A stretch of DNA of 64,000 bases. It comes from Streptomyces sp. NRRL F-6131. GTDB lineage: Bacteria; Actinomycetota; Actinomycetes; Streptomycetales; Streptomycetaceae. The stretch lies in NCBI GenBank assembly GCA_000719695.1, contig JOHN01000045.1:1-64000 (forward strand). Direction: 5' to 3'. The translations under genes were made by a program, and so were the position numbers. The notes under the pieces were generated by a model. That model was given only the letters and a program-made list of their open reading frames with translations. It ran no database searches and was not told the origin of the DNA. Positions 57,541-64,000 of this stretch are shown here, piece by piece (position 1 is the first letter of the stretch; every line of letters starts with the position of its first letter).

Positions 57541-58620
57541 TCAGTTCGTCCCGGAGCCGCCGTCGCCGTTGCTCCCGTTGCCGTTGCCGTTGCCGTTGCG
57601 GGTGGCGCCGGCGAAGGTGTCGCGGAGCTTGCCGCCGACCGTCACCGCGCCGCCCGCGACGTCGCGGATCAGGCCCATCAGCGGGTCCTTGCTCTCCTTC
57701 ACCGAGGTCGTGTAGTGCTCGGCGGCCGCCCGCCACTGCTCGCCGACCGAGGTGTCCGGGTCGTCGGTGCGGCGCGGGTAGGCGCCGGCCAGGATCGAGC
57801 GGTACTCGTCGCTCTCGGCCCACTTCTTCAGCTGGGCGACCCGGACCACCGCGAACGGGTGGCTCTGCGGCAGCACCTGCAGCAGCTTGAGCACGCCGTC
57901 GCGCAGGTCGCCGGCCTTCTCGTACTCCTCGGCCTGCTCCAGGAAGGCGTCGACGTTCATCTCGGCGAGGTTGTGGCCGCCGGCCAGCTTCATCAGCGCC
58001 CGCATCGACGCCTGGAGGTCCTGCCCGGCCAGCAGGCCGGCCCGGTCGCTGGAGAGTTCGGCCTTGCGGAACCACTCCTTGAGCGCGGTGACGATCGCCA
58101 TGATCGCCAGATTGCCGAGCGGCACCCAGGCGATCCGGGTGGCGATGTTGGTGAGGATCATCAGCATCGTCCGGTAGACGGCGTGCCCGGACATCGCGTG
58201 ACCGACCTCGTGGCCGATCACCGAGCGGAGCTCCTCCTCGTCCAGCAGCTCCACCAGACCGCTGGTGACCACGATGACCGGGGTGTCGATGCCGATGCAG
58301 TAGGCGTTGACCGTCGGGTCCTGGCTGACGTAGAGGTCCGGCACCCGGTCGAGGTCGAGCACGTACGCGGCGTCGCGCACCATGGCGTGCAGCTCGGGGA
58401 ACTGCCGCTCGGAGGTCTTCACCGCGGTGGCCAGGAACATCAGCCGGATCGAGCGCTCGGAGACAAGGCCGGCGAGCTTCTTCAGCACGTCGTCGAAGCC
58501 GCTGAGCTTGCGCAGCGCGACGAGCGCCGAACGGTCCGCCGGGTGCTCCCAGGCACGGGTGGAGATCTCCGGGAAGCGCTGGCGGCGCCGGCTCGGGGTC
58601 TTCGCGATCGGGTCGGTCAT
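57541..58620 (-). CDS. M48-family zinc metalloprotease (HtpX/Ste24-like)
   Basis: 359 residues. SVIGHEVGHAMSGHAVYR holds the HExxH zinc site near residue 137, with SSDRAGLLAGQD supplying the third ligand (ELSSDRAG, the ExxxD pattern). TPVIVVTSGLVELL and NAYCIG precede it as in the M48 family. Two hydrophobic stretches (MLMILTNIATRIAWVPLG, LAIMAIVTAL) sit just after HExxH, but there is no signal peptide. The tail is Gly/Asn-rich (NGNGNGNGSNGDGG). Members degrade damaged membrane proteins. ATG 58620 is supported by aggagg on the minus strand. Confidence 0.9.
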   Translation of the reverse strand: MTDPIAKTPSRRRQRFPEISTRAWEHPADRSALVALRKLSGFDDVLKKLAGLVSERSIRLMFLATAVKTSERQFPELHAMVRDAAYVLDLDRVPDLYVSQDPTVNAYCIGIDTPVIVVTSGLVELLDEEELRSVIGHEVGHAMSGHAVYRTMLMILTNIATRIAWVPLGNLAIMAIVTALKEWFRKAELSSDRAGLLAGQDLQASMRALMKLAGGHNLAEMNVDAFLEQAEEYEKAGDLRDGVLKLLQVLPQSHPFAVVRVAQLKKWAESDEYRSILAGAYPRRTDDPDTSVGEQWRAAAEHYTTSVKESKDPLMGLIRDVAGGAVTVGGKLRDTFAGATRNGNGNGNGSNGDGGSGTN

Positions 58621-58830
58621 GGTGTGAGTACCTCCTGTCGAACGGCGGCCCCGGCCCCCGGCCGGCCCCCGCTGGTCCTTCGCCTGCAACGACTGTCTGT
58701 GCAACGTCCGTGGTTGCGTACTCGTCCCCGCGGCCCACCCTACGTGCCTCCGGAGGGACGTCCGGACGCCGTCCGGACGCCACGGACGGCGCCCGCGGGG
58801 GCGGTGGGCGGCACCGGTGTGAGGGCGGTC

Positions 58831-58836
58831 TACCCT
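58831..58836 (+). promoter_or_regulatory. -10 box of the 48-residue membrane protein gene
   Basis: TACCCT about 60 nt before ATG 58899, the same hexamer used at 54254, 56394, 44618 and 42500. No clear -35. Confidence 0.45.
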
Positions 58837-58898
58837 GATTGCCCGGGGGAAGCCGGGCCATTCCGGTCCCGGCACCGAGCAGTCCGAGGAGCCCGCAG

Positions 58899-59045
58899 AT
58901 GTCCACCGCCGCCCTTGTCAGCCTGGCCGCCCCGATCTCCGGGGAGAACGGTCCCGGGCTCTTCCTGCGGATCATCCTGATCGGGTCGTTCGTCGGTGTC
59001 GGCCTGCTCGCCTGGATCCTGCTGCGGGCCGGCCGCAACAGCTGA
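58899..59045 (+). CDS. Tiny membrane protein (48 residues)
   Basis: MSTAALVSLAAPISGENGPG, then one membrane helix LFLRIILIGSFVGVGLLAWILL and the tail RAGRNS. gagga at 58886-58890 is a good ribosome site. No family name known; comparable small genes occur here in other Streptomyces as I remember. It is followed 167 bp later by another tiny membrane protein with the same MSTAA start. Confidence 0.72.
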   Translation: MSTAALVSLAAPISGENGPGLFLRIILIGSFVGVGLLAWILLRAGRNS

Positions 59046-59211
59046 CCGGCCCGGCGGCCGGCGCGGCCGGCGCGCACCGGCTCACGGCGGTTCAGACGCG
59101 GTGGGCCGCCGAGCGGTTGCCTCGCAACCCCCCGTACGATGACGGGTGGGCCCTCACCGGCCCGCACCACACCCCCTGCCCGTCATCCGAGCCGAGAAGG
59201 TCCCGACGACC

Positions 59212-59370
59212 ATGAGCACTGCTGCCGCACTCCCTGTCCTGAACCTTCTCGCGAACGAGGGCGAGGGGGGCAACCACGACAGCCTCAGCCCCTACCTGAC
59301 GGGTGGCGCCGCGCTGTTCGTCCTCCTGCTGCTGCTCTTCGTGACCACCCGCTTCAACCGGGACCGCTGA
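59212..59370 (+). CDS. Tiny membrane protein (52 residues)
   Basis: [20 protein letters not shown], then [19 protein letters not shown] with one helix and a basic tail TTRFNRDR. The ribosome site is gagaagg at 59194-59200. It is oriented toward nadD, 98 bp downstream. Function unknown. Confidence 0.75.
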   Translation: MSTAAALPVLNLLANEGEGGNHDSLSPYLTGGAALFVLLLLLFVTTRFNRDR

Positions 59371-59453
59371 CCCGGCCGAGGGTGGCCCGGGGTGCGGCAC
59401 CGCCCCCGGGACGCCCGGCGCCCGGCCGTTCCCGCACCGTAACGGGCGTCGCG

Positions 59454-59468
59454 TAAGGTGTGGCGCCA
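59454..59468 (+). promoter_or_regulatory. nadD -10 box, probable leaderless start
   Basis: TAAGGT (59454-59459), eight bases, ATG 59468, no Shine-Dalgarno. Confidence 0.5.
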
Positions 59469-60100
59469 TGGGAGAGCAGACCGGGAGTCCCGGTGTACCG
59501 GCGCCGGCGAAGCGTCGCCTGGGCGTGATGGGCGGCACCTTCGACCCGATCCACCACGGGCACCTGGTCGCGGCCAGTGAGGTCGCCAGCGCGTTCCACC
59601 TGGACGAGGTGATCTTCGTCCCGACCGGGCAGCCGTGGCAGAAGAGCGACCGCGAGGTGACTCCGGCCGAGGACCGCTACCTGATGACGGTCATCGCCAC
59701 CGCGGAGAACCCGCAGTTCTCGGTCAGCCGGATCGACATCGACCGCGAGGGGCCGACCTACACCGTCGACACCCTGCGCGACCTGCACGCGCTGCACCCG
59801 GACGCCGACCTCTTCTTCATCACCGGCGCCGACGCGCTCGCCCAGATCCTCTCCTGGCGCGACTCCGACGAGCTCTTCTCGCTCGCCCACTTCATCGGCT
59901 GCACCCGGCCGGGGCACACTCTGTCGGACGCCGGGCTCCCGGTGGGCGGGGTCTCCCTGGTGGAGGTCCCGGCGCTGGCCATCTCCTCCACGGACTGCCG
60001 CAACCGGGTCGCCAAGGGCGAGCCGGTCTGGTACCTCGTCCCGGACGGCGTGGTCCGCTACATCGACAAGCGGGCGCTCTACGCGCCGCACCGGACCTGA
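59468..60100 (+). CDS. nadD: Nicotinate-nucleotide adenylyltransferase
   Basis: 210 residues, nucleotidyltransferase fold. [17 protein letters not shown] carries the (H/T)xGH ATP motif and [11 protein letters not shown] the second signature ISSTxxR. It makes deamido-NAD from nicotinate mononucleotide. The start is ATG 59468, eight nt behind TAAGGT; residues 1-16 are a variable extension. The next gene starts 18 bp after its stop, and rsfS lies beyond, the usual nadD-rsfS neighbourhood. Confidence 0.94.
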   Translation: MGEQTGSPGVPAPAKRRLGVMGGTFDPIHHGHLVAASEVASAFHLDEVIFVPTGQPWQKSDREVTPAEDRYLMTVIATAENPQFSVSRIDIDREGPTYTVDTLRDLHALHPDADLFFITGADALAQILSWRDSDELFSLAHFIGCTRPGHTLSDAGLPVGGVSLVEVPALAISSTDCRNRVAKGEPVWYLVPDGVVRYIDKRALYAPHRT

Positions 60101-60118
60101 CCCCGGAGAGGCCGACGG

Positions 60119-61951
60119 ATGAGCGAGCGCAGGGGACCGCAGGGGCAGCAGCCCGGGCAGCCGGACGACTGGTCGACCGGGCAGTACGAGCAGTACCAGC
60201 CCTATCCGCAGCAGCAGGGCGGGTACGAGCAGCAGCAGTACGACCAGTACGAGCAGCCCGGGATCTACGAGCCGTCGGCCCAGTACGACCAGTACGGCCA
60301 GCATGACCAGTACGGCCAGCACGACCCGCAGTACGGGCAGCACGACCAGTACGGGCAGCAGCCGGCGCAGGGGTACCAGCAGCAGGGCGGTTACGGCTAC
60401 CAGGACCAGTACCACCAGCCGTACGGGCAGCCGCAGGCCCCCGCACAGCCGCAGCAGGTCCAGTCGCAGCAGGTCCAGCCGCAGGCGCAGCCGTACGCGA
60501 CCGCTCCGATGCCGGCCGTCGTCGAGCCGGAGCCGGCCCCCGCCCAGGCCCCGACCACGGCGCCCGCGGCCCCGGTGACCCCGCGCCCCCGCAGGCCGCG
60601 CCCCGCCGCCGGGCCGGCCGCGCCCGCCCGGCCCGAACCGCCGTCCGAGCAGGTCGGCGGCTCCCGGGCGAACCGGTCCAGGACCGCCGGCGCCCCCGAG
60701 GACGACTACACCACGGGCGAGTTCACCTTCGTCGACGAGGAGGCGGAGGAGTCCGAGGACGTCATCGACTGGCTCAAGTTCGCCGAGTCCCGCAGCGAGG
60801 TGCGCGCCGAGCGCCGCCGCCGCCTGCGCAACCGGCTGATCGGCGCGGCCGTCGTGGTCGCGCTCGCCGGGGCCGGCGCCGGCGGCTACGTCTGGTTCAC
60901 CCGGGACAGCAGCGGCGCCGCCACCGCCGCCGCCGGGCCCCGCCAGGTCAACGTCGTCCACCTGCGCGATCTGCAGGGCAAGGTCTCCAGCGCCCTGCTG
61001 GTCAACGACGCCGCCGGCAAGAAGGGCACCGTCCTGCTCCTGCCCGACACCCTGCGGCTGCCCGGCCCCGGCGACCCGCCGGTCACCACCGTCGGCCAGG
61101 CCATGGACACCGTCGGCGCCTCCGGCACCCGCGACGGCCTGGCCACCGTCCTCGGCGCCCCCGTCGCCGGCACCTGGCGGCTCGACACCCCGTACCTGGA
61201 ACTCCTGGTCGCCCAGCTCGGCGGTGTCCGGGTGGACACCAACGCCGAGGTCCACGAGGGCGGCAAGCCCGACGGCAAGGTGCTCGCCGCCGCGGGCAAG
61301 AACACCCTGCTCGGCGGGAAGGCCGCGGTCGGCTACGCCACCCTGCAGAACGCCGGGGAGAACCGCGACGCCCAGCTCGCCCGGTTCGGCCAGGTGATGG
61401 ACGCGGTGGTGCGCACCATGCCCGTCGAGTTCAAGGACGCCAAGGACGACGTGCACCGGATGAACGCGGTGCTCGACCCCTCGCTGCCCGAGGACGCGCT
61501 CGCCGGGGTGCTCGCCCAGCTCGCCCAGCAGGCCAAGGACGGGCAGTTCGGCACCGCCACGCTGACCGTGAAGCCGGACGGCTCGCTGGACGAGGCCACC
61601 GCCGGCAAGCAGGTCAAGGACGTGCTCGGCGGCACCGTGAAGGCCGCGACCAACGGCGACGCGCCCGCCCGGGTCTCCGTCCAGGACGCCTCCGGCAACG
61701 ACGTGTCGGCCGCCGCCGCCCAGGTCCAGGTGGTCAACGCGGGCCTCACCTTCGTCCCCGGCGGGGCCAAGGTCGCGCCGCAGGCCGCCAGTGAGATCCG
61801 CTACACCGACGACGCCCGGCAGGCCGCCGCGAAGTCCCTGGCGACCAGTCTCAACCTGCCGGAGACCGCGGTGAAGAAGGTCACCGACGCGCAGAACGCC
61901 GACCTGGTCGTGGTGCTCGGCAAGGACTACGCGCCGCCGAAGGCCCCGTAG
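60119..61951 (+). CDS. LytR/CpsA/Psr-like membrane protein with Tyr/Gln-rich N-terminus and LytR_C domain
   Basis: 610 residues. Residues 1-130 are a Gln/Tyr/Gly repeat region (QYDQYGQHDQYGQHD), then a Pro/Ala linker and an acidic patch. A membrane helix at about 243-260 (LIGAAVVVALAGAGAGGYVW) is followed by an LCP-like domain (to about 450: LLLVNDAAGKK, AQLGGVRVD, NTLLGGKAAVGYATL) and a LytR C-terminal domain (VQVVNAGLTFVPG to the end). It sits between nadD and rsfS, where S. coelicolor has PdtA (SCO2578), an LCP enzyme for cell-wall glycopolymers; that identity is from memory. The usual PRDT and YxRxR catalytic arginines seem absent (LPDTLRL, GYATLQNAGENRD). Confidence 0.8.
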   Translation: MSERRGPQGQQPGQPDDWSTGQYEQYQPYPQQQGGYEQQQYDQYEQPGIYEPSAQYDQYGQHDQYGQHDPQYGQHDQYGQQPAQGYQQQGGYGYQDQYHQPYGQPQAPAQPQQVQSQQVQPQAQPYATAPMPAVVEPEPAPAQAPTTAPAAPVTPRPRRPRPAAGPAAPARPEPPSEQVGGSRANRSRTAGAPEDDYTTGEFTFVDEEAEESEDVIDWLKFAESRSEVRAERRRRLRNRLIGAAVVVALAGAGAGGYVWFTRDSSGAATAAAGPRQVNVVHLRDLQGKVSSALLVNDAAGKKGTVLLLPDTLRLPGPGDPPVTTVGQAMDTVGASGTRDGLATVLGAPVAGTWRLDTPYLELLVAQLGGVRVDTNAEVHEGGKPDGKVLAAAGKNTLLGGKAAVGYATLQNAGENRDAQLARFGQVMDAVVRTMPVEFKDAKDDVHRMNAVLDPSLPEDALAGVLAQLAQQAKDGQFGTATLTVKPDGSLDEATAGKQVKDVLGGTVKAATNGDAPARVSVQDASGNDVSAAAAQVQVVNAGLTFVPGGAKVAPQAASEIRYTDDARQAAAKSLATSLNLPETAVKKVTDAQNADLVVVLGKDYAPPKAP

Positions 61952-62014
61952 CGCCCGGCCGCCGGACGGGGCGCCCCGCGCTCCCGCGGCGCGCGCCCCG
62001 TCGGCCCACGGCCC

Positions 62015-62045
62015 GGCGGCCCCGGAAAACGGTTCCGGGGCCGCC
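62015..62045 (+). terminator. Terminator between the LytR-like gene and rsfS
   Basis: 13-bp stem ggcggccccggaa / ttccggggccgcc around aacgg. Confidence 0.88.
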
Positions 62046-62125
62046 GGGGCGGCGTGAGATCCTGGAAGGCGATCCCTGCGCCCCGCGCGCCGGGCGCCCC
62101 CAAGCCGCCGAGCCGGAAGTACATC

Positions 62126-62596
62126 GTGACCGCCACTGAGCACAGCCAGGAACTCATCAACGTCGCCGCCCAGGCGGCGGCCGACAAGCTGGCCCACAAC
62201 ATCGTCGCGTTCGACGTCAGCGAGGTGCTGTCGATCACCGACGCCTTCCTGATCGCCTCCGCGGGCAACGACCGCCAGGTCCGTTCCATCGCCGAGGAGA
62301 TCGAGGACCAGCTGCGCGAGAAGCTGGACATCAAGCCGGTGCGCCGCGAGGGCGAGCGCGACGGCCGCTGGATCCTGCTCGACTACCTCGACATCGTCGT
62401 GCACGTCCAGCACTCCGAGGAGCGCTCCTTCTACTCGCTGGACCGCCTCTGGAAGGACTGCCCCGAGCTGCCGCTGCCGGAGGACGCCGTCGCCTCCCGC
62501 AACCGTCCGGACGCCCACACCGACGCGGCCGGCAACGCCGTGGCCCCGGCCGAGCAGGCCCCGGCGGACGACTTCGGCGCCGAGGACTACAGCTGA
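62126..62596 (+). CDS. rsfS: Ribosomal silencing factor RsfS
   Basis: 156 residues of the Iojap/DUF143 family: AADKLAHNIVAFDVSEVL, DAFLIASAGNDRQV, WILLDYLDIVVHVQ. It binds L14 and keeps the subunits apart when nutrients run low. An Ala/Asp-rich C-terminal extension of about 40 residues is actinobacterial. GTG 62126 has ggaag at 62115. Its last codons contain the ribosome site of the next gene, and its stop overlaps that gene's probable CTG start. Confidence 0.95.
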   Translation: MTATEHSQELINVAAQAAADKLAHNIVAFDVSEVLSITDAFLIASAGNDRQVRSIAEEIEDQLREKLDIKPVRREGERDGRWILLDYLDIVVHVQHSEERSFYSLDRLWKDCPELPLPEDAVASRNRPDAHTDAAGNAVAPAEQAPADDFGAEDYS

Positions 62597-63240
62597 GCCG
62601 GGACGCGCGGGGTCCGCGCATCGTCTTCTGGCGGCACGGCCAGACCTCCTGGAACCTCGAATCGCGGTTCCAGGGCACCACGGACATCGAGCTGACCGGG
62701 CAGGGCGTGCTGCAGGCGCAGCGGGCCGCCCGGCTGCTCGCCGGCCTGCACCCGGACCTGCTGGTCTCCTCCGACCTCCAGCGGGCCCGGCGCACGGCCG
62801 AGGAGCTCGCCGGGGTGACCGGTCTGGACGTCCAGCACCACGAGGGCCTGCGGGAGACCTACGCGGGCTCCTGGCAGGGGCTGACCAACGCGGAGATCCG
62901 CGAGCGGTACCCCGAGGAGTTCGAGGCCTGGACGCGCGGCGAACCCGTCCGGCGCGGCGGTGGCGAGCTCGCGACCGAGGTCGCCGACCGCGCGGTGCCG
63001 GTGGTGCTCGACGCGGCCGAGAAGCTGCCCGAGAACGGCACGCTGGTGGTGGTCAGCCACGGCGGCACCATCCGCACCATGCTCGGGCGGATGCTCGGCC
63101 TGGAGCCTGCGCTCTGGGAGTGCTTCGGCGGTCTGTCGAACTGCTGCTGGTCGGTGCTGGGCCGCGGTGCGCGGGGCTGGCGGCTGCTGGAGCACAACGC
63201 GGGCACCCTGCCGCAGCCGGTCATCGGCGACGACACCTGA
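62593..63240 (+). CDS. Histidine phosphatase (phosphoglycerate-mutase family)
   Basis: 215 residues from CTG 62593. IVFWRHGQTSWN holds the catalytic RHG (His 15), LLVSSDLQRARRTAEEL the second arginine, and VVSHGGTIRTML the second His near 156. The first ATG/GTG/TTG in the frame (GTG 62707) lies after the catalytic RHG, so translation must begin earlier; CTG 62593 overlaps the rsfS stop as CTGA and has GAGGA at 62582-62586, six nt upstream. These enzymes hydrolyse phosphate esters; the substrate here is unknown, glucosyl-3-phosphoglycerate phosphatase or a general phosphatase being candidates. Confidence 0.9.
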   Translation: MSRDARGPRIVFWRHGQTSWNLESRFQGTTDIELTGQGVLQAQRAARLLAGLHPDLLVSSDLQRARRTAEELAGVTGLDVQHHEGLRETYAGSWQGLTNAEIRERYPEEFEAWTRGEPVRRGGGELATEVADRAVPVVLDAAEKLPENGTLVVVSHGGTIRTMLGRMLGLEPALWECFGGLSNCCWSVLGRGARGWRLLEHNAGTLPQPVIGDDT

Positions 63241-63449
63241 CCGGTCCGGGCGGCGCCCGGGCCGGTGTCCGGAGGTGTCCGGGAGCGCCCGGGCGGTGGC
63301 GTGCCGAGGCCCGGGCGGGGCCCGGGCGGGGGTGCGGAGCGGGGCCGAAGAGGGCGGATTTCGCAGTTCCGGGCCTGACCGGTTAGAGTCTTCCTCGTTC
63401 GCACGGAAGGAACGCGGCCCGGAAGGGAAGCGGGAGATCCGGTCAGCGA

Positions 63450-63522
<73 letters not shown>

Positions 63523-63559
63523 CTCCGCACCCGGAGTCCGTCAGGACTGCGCGTGTCGC

Positions 63560-63632
<73 letters not shown>

Positions 63633-63640
63633 CAACGAGA

Positions 63641-63670
63641 GAAGGCCGTCACCCCAGGGTGGCGGCCTTC
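63641..63670 (+). terminator. tRNA-Ala terminator
   Basis: 14-bp stem gaaggccgtcaccc / gggtggcggccttc (one wobble pair) closing on ca. Confidence 0.85.
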
Positions 63671-63729
63671 CGCAGTTCCGGGGGCGGGCCCGGCCGTCCG
63701 GTCCGGGACCGGACGGGGTCGGACCGGAC

Positions 63730-64000
63730 TCAGCAGCCGGCGGGCCCGGTCATCCGGTGGCCGCACGGGGCCGTCCAGCCGCCCGACGGCATCGCCGCCA
63801 GCCGCTCTACCCGCTCGCGGTCCTCCGGCCCGTCCGGGGTGAAGACCGCGACGAAGGCCTCCGGCACACCGGGGATCGTCAGGTACGTCGCGTTCAGCCG
63901 CATCACCCCGACCTGCGGGTGCCGGAACACCTTCAGCGCCGTCCGCCGCGGGGAGACCTCCTGCCGGGCCCACAGCTCCCGGAACTCCGCGCTCGCGTCC
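63730..64000 (-). CDS. MmyB-like XRE-family transcriptional regulator, C-terminal part
   Basis: Only the last 89 residues or so are in the window; the frame runs off the right edge. EFRELWARQEVSPRR, FRHPQVGVMRLNATYL and EAFVAVFTPDGPEDRERV are typical of the MmyB-like ligand-binding (PAS-like) domain that follows an N-terminal helix-turn-helix in actinobacterial regulators. The last residues (GHRMTGPAGC) are variable. Its target, often a divergently encoded short-chain dehydrogenase, would lie outside. Confidence 0.85.
   Translation of the reverse strand, partial: DASAEFRELWARQEVSPRRTALKVFRHPQVGVMRLNATYLTIPGVPEAFVAVFTPDGPEDRERVERLAAMPSGGWTAPCGHRMTGPAGC

Overview
The window is high-GC actinobacterial DNA, most likely a Streptomycetaceae chromosome (Streptomyces or Kitasatospora). 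The evidence is the codon use (nearly all third positions G or C), GTG starts, mycothiol-type redox proteins, paired clpP genes, candidate DasR and ClgR operators, and a gene order that, from memory, follows the S. coelicolor SCO2570s-SCO2620s core region in reverse orientation.

Layout. 1-3,000 is a looser accessory stretch: the end of an RNA-repair enzyme (Pnkp), argF behind a candidate ArgR box, a superoxide-dismutase-like gene whose 3' end dissolves into 18-bp repeats, and an apparently orphan VapC/PIN toxin. 3,000-18,030 holds acnA with unusually dense operator-like sites, a secreted chitinase with a DasR box, pepN, a Rv2466c-like oxidoreductase, an amino-acid permease, bioY, rpiB, a PP2C/SpoIIE phosphatase and small conserved hypotheticals. 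18,100-26,400 carries tRNA-Gly and tRNA-Pro, then the protein-quality block tig, clpP1-clpP2 (ClgR box), clpX, valS. 26,600-31,740 has a hypothetical gene, a second chitinase with a DasR-like box, and a wecB-glycosyltransferase operon. 31,900-40,740 is folC, a DUF4233 gene, ndk and the cell-wall elongation/sporulation cluster mreBCD-mrdA-rodA. 40,840-52,040 contains an M14-type peptidase, a radical-SAM/DUF2344 pair, the very long RNase E/G gene and rplU-rpmA-obgE. 52,300-63,240 contains proB, a conserved hypothetical, proA, two membrane proteins that share an N-terminal motif, an M48 protease, two tiny membrane proteins, nadD, a LytR/LCP-like protein, rsfS and a phosphoglycerate-mutase-family gene. 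The right end has two identical tRNA-Ala genes and the tail of a MmyB-like regulator.

Regulatory themes. Convergent genes are separated by strong GC-rich hairpins. Several starts (folC, proA, 56406, nadD, possibly valS and 14479) lie 6-8 nt behind a TANNNT hexamer with no Shine-Dalgarno, which suggests leaderless transcripts. Two genes seem to need CTG starts. Short GC-rich tandem repeats of 11-18 bp sit at or just beyond several stop codons, and one appears to have destroyed a gene.

I did not find a CRISPR array, insertion sequence, prophage or classical defence island. The least explained items are the twin VVFDE-motif membrane proteins at 55,690-57,470, the LCP-like protein with apparently missing catalytic arginine and a Tyr/Gln-rich tail, the acnA control region, and the radical-SAM/DUF2344/RNase E neighbourhood.
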